From Isoetes taiwanensis (lineage: Eukaryota; Streptophyta; Lycopodiopsida; Isoetales; Isoetaceae), in contig JAJEKV010000002.1 in NCBI GenBank assembly GCA_021234155.1, positions 14,609,428 to 14,673,427 on the forward strand: 64,000 nucleotides of DNA. The letters are read 5' to 3'. The notes beneath the pieces are model-generated. The model worked only from the letters and a program-made list of their open reading frames with translations. It did not search any database and was not told the origin of the DNA. This document shows, in pieces, positions 56,068 to 64,000 of the stretch (within the stretch, counting starts at the first letter, position 1; the number at the start of each line of letters is the position of its first letter). The translations under genes and the position numbers were made by a program.

Positions 56068-56150
56068 AAGTCAACTCGGGTCAAACCGCACCAAAGGCCC
56101 CTGCATCGAGAACGCAGAGTCATTCCGTGCAGAATAATCCGAGTTGACTT
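56068..56150. promoter_or_regulatory. Inverted repeat after the C'' H3-like ORF
   Basis: The perfect 12-bp arms aagtcaactcgg and ccgagttgactt are separated by 59 bp. It stands about 110 bp after the H3-like reading frame, the place where element D has palindrome 2. The sequence is unrelated to the D palindromes. Confidence 0.55.
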
Positions 56151-56339
56151 GTTTGTACTTAAAATTTGATAAATTGCTAGATAAACTAGAATTGTCCCAA
56201 TCTTGCATCTTAGCACTTTGAAAATACCAAAAATGTTGCCTAGAAAAAGTTCTCCATGCACATTTTAGCTATCTGCCATGCATTCCAGTGTTTTATGGCA
56301 ATCCATTCTAGCTTTTCAATCCATTTGAACCTCATCTTT

Positions 56340-56445
56340 AAAAAATTTCCACAACAACGAGATTCGAACCTCTAACCCATAGGGATGAATCCCCCCAAAC
56401 CCCCCTAAACCGCCCGTGCCAACCACTGAAGGCAAGCATCATTTA
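56340..56445 (-). mobile_element. SINE-like fragment with tRNA promoter boxes
   Basis: On the minus strand ttcagtggttggcacgggcg (56411-56430) resembles a tRNA A box and ggttcgaatctc (56360-56371) is a good B box, about 45 bp apart. A short T/A-rich end follows. No tRNA fold or acceptor stem is seen, so a tRNA-derived SINE is more likely than a tRNA gene. Confidence 0.4.
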
Positions 56446-58799
56446 TGTTTGAATTATTATCCTTTAATTTAAGCTTTAATCATGTTGGATAATATTAATA
56501 GCCAAGACCCTCAGAGTTAGAACCAAGACCCTTATGCTAGATAGAGACAGCATCTTAGATGCACCACCATCAAGTGTCTCCCGCCATGCCTTTGTATCAT
56601 AGATAATTATCTAGAAATTCATTTTACCTAGGTAATTTAGTCCAACACACCGAGTACACCTGTAAAATAAGTCTCCGTATATTACACCATGACAGTAAAT
56701 AAGTACCCTTCTCAGTGCCTAGTAAAGTGCCAAATGCCAAGGGGGTCATTTGGGGTTAGAGTAGATGAAGGCATAAATATGGAGACATAAATATAGAGAT
56801 TGTAGAGTAAGTAGACATAAATAATTGTTGTTATGGTAGTATTAACTGCCATGTGCACTTTAGGGCAGTCAAATAGGTTAGAAGAACCTTCGTTGCAGAT
56901 CCTCGAGTCCTCGATACGGGAGGCACTCGACAACATCGACGAACTTGAAAACAGAGGGCAACCTTATGGAGGAAACTTCAGCAAATGAAAGGCCAAGATG
57001 ATGTAAAGAGAAGCCCAAACACAAATAATAAAAATGAGCCTACAGGAAAGACGATTGCGACATCAAGAATAGATACAAGAGTTGCCAAGAAGGGCTATGC
57101 AACACCAATGGGCATCATGGCACTTACACAATTGATCACATTAGGAAGGAACATCTCCTAGCCAAGGATATTCTCCAAGTGCCATATTGTCTCGAGGAAG
57201 GGCCCCACATCGACGTTACGCCACAGCTACGCCACCAACAAGTAGATGACTTCATCGACTAGTCACATCAAGAGTTTCAAAAAGATGAGACTGGACATAT
57301 CTCCTAAGAAGGGCAAGTATCTCAGATATACAGGCCCATAGTAGTATCAGATTTAGACTTCAAGCAAAGATGCTTTGACTAAAAAGGAGTTACAAGCCAG
57401 CGAGAATGGGCTGCTCAGGAATAGGTATATGGCCAGACCGCAATCAACTTCTTCCTCATTAGCCCCGATACTTCAGAGCAGCTACATCAGCCTCGACAGT
57501 ACCATCTCAAGATCATGCGATCTTCTACCCTAGCGATTGGAGGTCGAACACCAACAAGAAGAGACACCATGGAGGACCAAATACCAATATTATTAACTGA
57601 TCAGTCAAGATAATAGTCCTGCATGTGGGTGAAAATAGACTTTTCTCCGGAAGAGAAGTTGCACAGTTAGAAGTGGTAAAACAACCAACATTGTCATCAG
57701 TGTTAATAGCAACAACATGCGACTGCCAAGCTGGAGAATCCAATCGACAGGGTCAACAGCATACCAATTCAGGGGTTAGAAAGATCATCCCCAAATCTTG
57801 TAACCTCCAAGGTAGATGAGTCAACATGAAAGATTCTACAAAGTGGAGAAAATTACCTTCAAGCTTTTGAAATGCGACACCAACACCCTACATTGTCCAC
57901 TACATCACCAAGTCTACTAACATGGATACCCTTAATTAACATTGAGGACGAGCAAAATCAGAAAATGTTCGACAAAAAGAGCAGACCACATGAATCATTA
58001 TATAACAACTCCAAGGAGATCAGATTTTTCAACAAATTTGTGGATCATCGCCTTGATACCCCAACGACTGACGACTACACCAGCTTTTAGCAAGCTAGAG
58101 GACCTATCAGATAGTTGAATATCTTAGAATTATGAGCGATAACATCCAATTGAGCAAAGTTTCAAGGATTGGGAAGAAAAACGTGTGGAGTACTAAAATT
58201 ATATATATTCGCGGACAGATATCCAACTTATCGGAACTTCTTTGTGAGCTTGACCACCTTGCTAAGCAGGATTCAATAATAGGATAACCGTTGACCATGT
58301 ATACGACAAGTATCTCCACAACATAAGGACTAATCTGACCAAATGAAGAGAAGCAATCTAACAAGTCCGGCCAACTTTTTGGATGGCATCAACTCAAAGG
58401 TGGGACTATTTCAAGAGGGCAACAATTAAGAAAGGGAAGATCCTATAGCGTAGATTAGATCTAAATCAAGAATAATTATTTACTTGCTAGTTTTGTATCC
58501 AAAGAAAATGTCATGTTGACTAAACCTTGTGGCCATAGAATTTATGTAAATAATTCTTTAACCTGTAACCTTGCACCTCCTAGATGGCAAACATCATTAA
58601 GAACAAGATTCGTAAGTCTAAATCTAGGCCAGTAATTATGTTAAGGCTGAGTAATTAGCAGTATCAAAGGAACAAGAGTCAAGTTTGACATCAACCTTAA
58701 GTAGAACAAAGTGAAGGATTGGCGCCAAGTTATGCAAAGGCAAGTATGACCTCATAAGAGACATGGAATATTAAATTTGGCTAAGGCAATAAGAGATTA
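56446..58799. other. Unassigned region between C'' remnant and element E
   Basis: No known domain is seen. Between about 57100 and 58100 the plus strand keeps frames with relatively few stops (57625-57819, with REVAQLEVVKQPTLSSVLIA; 57872-58090), possibly an old coding region. If C'' had an ORF2 and gag-pol they are not recognisable here. Confidence 0.3.
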
Positions 58800-60311
58800 T
58801 GTGACGCTCCCAGAGTCTATACGATGTTCCCATCGTATAAATACGGGAATTCCCCTCCCATGGTGACTACATCACCATGGTAAGGCCCTCCTTCATACTC
58901 GGACCACATGGGATGGCCAAGTGTGTGGGCGAGGAACACGGAGGTGTCATTCGTCCCACGTTCTCTATGGAAAATCCTATACAGCGGAAGCATACATATA
59001 CGTTAGCATACAATAATCATGCCAAAATAATATACCACCATGAAGGGTGGCCCATCCATCATCATCACGGGAAAGATAATACATCCATAACAACACGAAA
59101 TAACACCATGACAAGGCGCTACCCTGGGCTCAGACTCCGAGGGATCAACTGCCGGCCAGGGCCTCATGATATCAACAGACGGAAGTATAACATGGCGTTG
59201 GCTGGCATAAGACAATGGCTAGGGTAGTCCACTCCATCCGCCCCTCCTGTGCACACTTTGCAGATAGGCTGAATCATGCTATGGCGTGCTTGTAGCCCTC
59301 CAGAGACGCAATCCCAATCACCCTACGGGACTACTTCGGGTTACATCTCCCCGGTCCGATGAGGCAAGTCATAGAGGCGTCTCCGTCCCGAGCATGACGG
59401 ATCCCTGGGTGTACTAGAGAACACGTGCCGCATTAGCGACCCCCGCATCCGTACCCGACTTACTCCCCTTAATCTAAAGGCCGGCTGACCTGCCCGTTCG
59501 AGCCTAGGGCGTCCATATAGGCACATCCCTCTGGCCCAGAGAGTGTCAGGCCCATACCCGGCCCACACATGGTGACCGGCTATAAGCCTAGCACACTATA
59601 GGAGTCCTGTAGCCGCGCTAGGCAAGACCCCACCCCCGATTCACCATCATGCTCGTTGTCTGGTGCTAAACCACATCATAGCATCCACAGCCAGGTTGGC
59701 TCTTGTGCACAGGCCACAATTATTGGGTATTAAGGGATCTAGCTAGAGACATCTCCACTGCTAAGAGGCTTTTAGGTCTCTACCGTTCCCTTAGTTCCCA
59801 ATACATGGAAGAAGCAGAAAGAAAGAATATCAACACCATCTAAGTACCCAGAACAACATACAAAAGAGAATTTAATCATTCCATCTATTCAAAGAAGTGT
59901 CAGCAGAATAGAACTATCTAAGGACTAACCAGTCTCTTGGCTGGAGCCGTTGTCACGGAAGGCATCCATAGCTCGAGGCTGTTGGTAGGTGTTGGCAAAG
60001 ACGGATTTAAGCTGGTTGGGATGAAATGGGAGATAGGACCCCTATTTCATGAACCAAAATGGCAAGTCCCTCCTGGCCAATCGATTTGGGCCAGGTGGCA
60101 CCCCCTCATTGGTGATAATTAGTTAATTAGACCAAATTAGCATAATTAGGTTAATTATGCCACTAAAATCCATAATTATCCATTGGTTTTATTAGCATAG
60201 CTAATAAAATCCATTGTAGGTGACCCCCCACTTGGGCCCTTAGACCTATTACATGCTGGTGACGTGTCATGGTATGCATACATATACCGTATAAATACCT
60301 GAAACGTCACA
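58800..60311 (-). repeat. 3' LTR of element E
   Basis: Ends TGTGACG...CGTCACA as in element D and shares the block ccgcccctcctgtgcacact. Length is about 1.51 kb. In minus orientation it follows a purine tract (60312-60330, a run of ten G on that strand). The outer flank is gatta (58795-58799); the other end lies outside the window. Confidence 0.75.
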
Positions 60312-60822
60312 TCCCCCCCCCCTGAATTAATGTTGTCCTCAGCATTAGAGTTAGTGGAGAGTAATTATGGAAAAGATAAGTTTCATTTATTGGAAAACGT
60401 CAAAGGGTTACATATTCAAGTAGGAGGACAAAAAGTCTTTTTTTCAACATAAATAGTAAGAGATTACATTCAAGAGTACATTTCAAGCATAAAATTTCAA
60501 AAACACAAGTTGGCCTGCGAAATGAGGCCCCGGTTCTTCTGCAGCTTATCGGTACGGTCTACTGGCCTGCAGAAGTGAATACATTAGTGTTTAAGAAATA
60601 AATTGAGTAGTGTGGTTGAAGGGACCATCCCCTTAAATAAATACAAATATGAATGCAAGGATCCTATCATGTCTAAGGCTTGCATGTCGTCTCGGCATAA
60701 GGAGTGGCAATATTCCCATTATAGCCGTAGACGAATGCGTCCTATCATGAATGCCTATATGCCCAATTTCCCATCTAAGATGCATGTACCCAACCCCTAG
60801 AATGATCCCTGCCGGATCTCGT
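60312..60822 (-). other. Polypurine tract and 3' untranslated region of element E
   Basis: There are about 500 bp without an ORF between the chromodomain stop and the LTR. The polypurine tract is the G run at 60313-60322 (as C on the plus strand). Confidence 0.55.
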
Positions 60823-61965
60823 TCATATGACCCCTGTCACACTAAGAAAGCTATGCTTACCATTAGGGTCGGAGCTGATTGCATCTTGAATGGTTCGGCC
60901 CTGGCATTCTTTCATAAAGTCCGGGTAAGTCTTATCTAAATCCGCTTTAAGAACCCATGTTGCGTCCTCTGTGGGTAAGTGTTTCCACTTAACCAAGTAT
61001 TGCAGAATTTGAGTTCGACGGGTTTGCTTATACGCCCGATCAAGGAGAACTTCCGGCACAATCTCCAATTGATCCTCAGTCATCTCCAGAAGTGTTGGTG
61101 TGTCAAGAACTTCTTCTGGATCCGGATGATGCTTCTTGAGAAGACTTACGTGGAAAACTTTATGGATCTTTAAATGTGCGGGTAGATTCAACCGGTAGGC
61201 CTGAAAACCTATCCTTTCGGCTATCTGAAATGGTCCCACCCATCTAGGTGCAAGCTTCTTGCAGTTGCCAATCTTAAGTTTGGCCTGCTTCACCTTGATC
61301 TTTAGCCAGACGGAACCACCGACCTGAAACTCCCGGGGAGTACGATGTCGATCAGCAAGACTCTTTTGTCGAGCTCTTGTGGCTATCAAGTATGCTCGAA
61401 CTTCCTCGACTAGCGCTTGCATGTCTGTAAGCAGCTGCTGAGAAAATTCCACCTTGGATACTAGATTATGCCACATGTCTGGCGTGAGGCATTGATAGCT
61501 GTAATTTATCATGAAAGGAGACATCCTTGAGGACTCCTGTTTCGTGCTGTTGTAGGCAAACTCCACCAAATGGATGTAGTCTGCCCATTGAGATTGTTTG
61601 TTCCAGACATAGTTACATAGCATATACTCAATTATGCGATTAGTACACTCTGTTTGACCATCTGTCTGGGGGTGATAAGTTGTGCTCATGGCAAGCTTAG
61701 TTTGAATAGTGCGGAAGAAATCTTTCCAGAATGCACTAACAAACTTAGGATCCTGATCTTATATAATAGTACGGGGCATCCCATGCAGACGAAAGACCTC
61801 TCTCGTGAAGAGCAAGGCAGTATCCAATGCAGTATCCATGGTACGACATGGCAGGAAATGTGCCATCTTAGAAAGTTTGTCGACCACCACCATTAAGGCA
61901 TCAAATCCTCTTAATGTGCGCGGAAGCCCCACGATAAAATCCATGGTAATAACTTCCCATTTTGC
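60823..61965 (-). pseudogene. Integrase core and chromodomain of element E (broken)
   Basis: Motifs on the minus strand are [19 protein letters not shown] after an in-frame stop at about 61759, TDGQTECTNRIIEYML with the catalytic Glu, GPFQIAERIGFQAYRL, and a chromodomain LQYLVKWKHLPTEDATWV. It is clearly related to D but diverged, so E is a sister lineage. The integrase zinc region is missing with the upstream deletion. Confidence 0.8.
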
Positions 61966-62095
61966 ACACAGAACTAGTAAAATCGCTACTCGATTGCCAC
62001 AGATGCTAGTAAAATCGCTACCGGTGGAATCTTAATGCAAGAAGGCCGAAAAATGAATGATGCAGAACTGTACAGCTCTTGTTTTTACAATGCCA
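61966..62095. other. Deletion junction in element E with inverted RNase H piece
   Basis: Between the integrase and RT remnants (both minus strand) the plus strand at 62002-62070 reads [15 protein letters not shown] and RKMNDAEL, an RNase H segment in inverted orientation. The 14-base string agtaaaatcgctac/agtaaaatcgctac occurs twice (from 61975 and 62008). About 1.5 kb of RT and RNase H is missing compared with D. Confidence 0.75.
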
Positions 62096-64000
62096 GATTC
62101 TTAGGGTACCATCTTTTTTCTTGACAAAAGAGTATCGGGGCTCCAAAAGGTGAAATGCTGGGTCGAATGAAGCCTAATTTGAGGAGCTCCTGCAACTGCT
62201 TCTTAAGCTCGGTTAATTCAGGAATACTCATCTGATATGGGGCCTTACTGGTAGACTTAGTGCCTGGTTCTAAGGTAATTTCACATTCCACCCCTCTAAA
62301 AGGTGGTAACCGATGGATCTCATCGGGAAATAGATCATAGTATTCTCGAAGAACTACGGCTATTGCCGGAGGCAAGGCATCAAGGACTTCATCCTGTTTG
62401 AAATTAGCTTCCACTGAAGCAAGTCGAATCATGCCAGTGATCTGCGATTTCCTGAGAGCCCTATGCAACTGGCGTAATGAAATACATTGCATAATGGGAA
62501 TAACCGGCTTACCTGCTATAGTGACTCGGGCTCCATTGGCTGCATTAAAGGTAACCTCCCATTTCTCAAAGTCAATGTTGGCCTTGGCAGCAGCCAGGAA
62601 TTCCATTCCTACAATGAGATCATAGCGACCAATATCCATTATTTCTGCCCCTAGAGTAACAGGTGCTCCTGGCAGCTGAATGTTCAAATTGATGCGTCAG
62701 CCATGGGTGTGGCATATGGCCCCACTTGCCAACGTAACTGGATGTGGCTTGGACTTCAAAGGAGTGAGTTGTAAGGCCTCGGCCATTCTAGGAGATGCAA
62801 AATTATGGGTGCTGCTAGTGTCCATAAGGATAATGAAAGGTTTACAATCTACTTGGCTAACTGTGGAAATGCCAGATGGCTCGTGGTTGGCTTGACCCGT
62901 TTCAATGGCAGCGTAGATATGAGACCCACTTGTTATATAGTCAGACGCGTCATCCTCTGCAGCATCGTCCGACTGGTTTGGGTCCCTTGCGCCTTCCCAA
63001 TCTAGATCCGCCAGGGCGGCCTGCACTGTCTGTGTAATATAAGGGCATTCTTGCGTACGGTGCCCCGGGCGGAAACACCGATAGCAAGCCCTATCTTTAC
63101 ATAACTGTTCACGGGTCTCCTTAGGGATAGCTTGGAGGATATCTCTGAAAGCTCCCGCAATATTGATAGACTTCTTTGGTACAGTAAAGGAAACTTTATT
63201 CTCAGTTTTCTGATATCCGGTGGAGGCAGGAGGCTCTGGAGTATAGGTGAGCGTCCCCTGTACGGTGTATACCCCTTGTTCTGAGTGAAAGATGAGGGTC
63301 GTAGTGGCTGGTACTTGGGAGTGTCCTCTTCTAGGCTAAGTGCTTTAGCCTCTGCTTCTACAACTGTCTTAGGATCTATTGCTTGAACTATTTTTCTTAA
63401 GGTAGGGGATAAGCCCTCTATATATCCTTCAACTGCCCTGTGCTCATTGATCCCTGGGACATATAAGCGTAACCTAATGAACTCATCCGTATAAGGCTGG
63501 ACGGTCATGTTTTTCTGTTCCAGGCGGTAGAAGGTTTGGATCTGTCAACAACGATGAGCCTTGGGCACATAATGTGACTTGAAGGCTTTAGCAAAGACCT
63601 TATAGTGGCACCTTCCTCTCGTGAGACCATGGGAGCGGGCATATCCTTTCTACCAGATATGCGCTGACCCTGTGAGATTAGTGGTGACAACTTTACCGAT
63701 ATCTTTCTCGGTCATTCCATATGACTTACCGAACTCCTGCATTTCATCCAACCATGATTCCGCGTCAACTCCAGACCTAGTTTTCCCTGAAAATTGTGCC
63801 AGCTTCCGGTTCTTCCTAATGCTAGTGATGGCCAAATCCACTGTCTTCTGATAATCCTTCTTTTTGGCTTTTGTATGGTCGGCCTCCTTCTCAGAGGAAT
63901 CAAAAGAGTCAGAAGACTCTGATGTAGCATCCGAGGAAGAACTAGGGCATGCCCTCTTAACAGGTGCAGGTGCGGGTGGCGTCGGCTGCTGATTCTGGGG
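62096..64000 (-). pseudogene. gag, protease and start of RT of element E (broken, continues past window)
   Basis: Minus-strand peptides match D gag-pol: RLRLYVPGINEHRAVEGYIE (63400-63470), a CCHC knuckle near 63040-63100 (CYRCFRPGHRTQEC), the protease region [17 protein letters not shown] at about 62785-62835, YDLIVGMEFL, and RT up to VKKKDGTLRI at about 62100. The protease site has DTS where D, C' and most relatives have D-S/T-G, so it is probably inactive. The N-terminal gag is Ser/Asp-rich and runs off the window end. Confidence 0.8.

Overview
The window looks like heterochromatic, repeat-packed nuclear DNA of a land plant with a large genome; I cannot name the species. The basis is Ty3 chromoviruses with initiator-Met-tRNA primer sites (TGGTATCAGAGC), a Ty1-copia remnant, a plant L1-type LINE and nested insertions. 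I see no host gene, tRNA, rRNA or CRISPR array.

Layout. 1-2238 is the 5' part of a non-chromodomain Ty3 element on the minus strand (element A). It sits inside the 5' LTR of a plus-strand chromovirus (C', 2239-15877). C' carries in order the LTR remnant, primer site, leader, a histone-H3-like pseudogene, two palindromes, a TATA box, an unknown ORF (ORF2), gag-pol, and a 3' LTR. 15881-16345 is a copia RNase H fragment. 16346-21839 is mostly unassigned AT-rich sequence with a TGTACAT-rich cluster. 21840-22255 and 33223-33773 are two pieces of another chromovirus LTR (C''), split by a second copy of the A family (element B, 22256-33222, minus strand). The leader of C'' leads into an H3-like pseudogene that is split by a complete chromovirus (element D, 36338-55665, minus strand, 5-bp target duplication aagac). 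D in turn carries a LINE (40441-47137) in its pol gene. 58800-64000 is the 3' part of a further chromovirus (E, minus strand) with a deletion in pol.

The main result is element D. Besides gag-pol with a C-terminal chromodomain, D has two extra ORFs between the primer site and gag. The first (52321-53472) is a histone H3-like protein. It begins with MARTKQTARK, the canonical H3 tail through K9, followed by a long acidic linker and a complete H3 histone fold. The second (50086-51599) is unrecognised. Each is preceded by its own TATA box, and upstream of each TATA lie two palindromes, all four exactly 67 bp long. The H3 fold recurs in C' and C''; the palindrome-TATA-ORF2 module recurs in C' with nearly the same spacing. 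I infer a retroelement lineage that carries its own H3 variant and an internally regulated gene module. This is a hypothesis from sequence alone.

Quality caveat. Differences between the two copies of a long direct duplication (1-5075 and 30987-36055) fall mainly on CAG/CTG, and three broken frames would each be restored by one more G in a G run. Some of the apparent gene decay, especially in A, B and C', may therefore be base-calling error.
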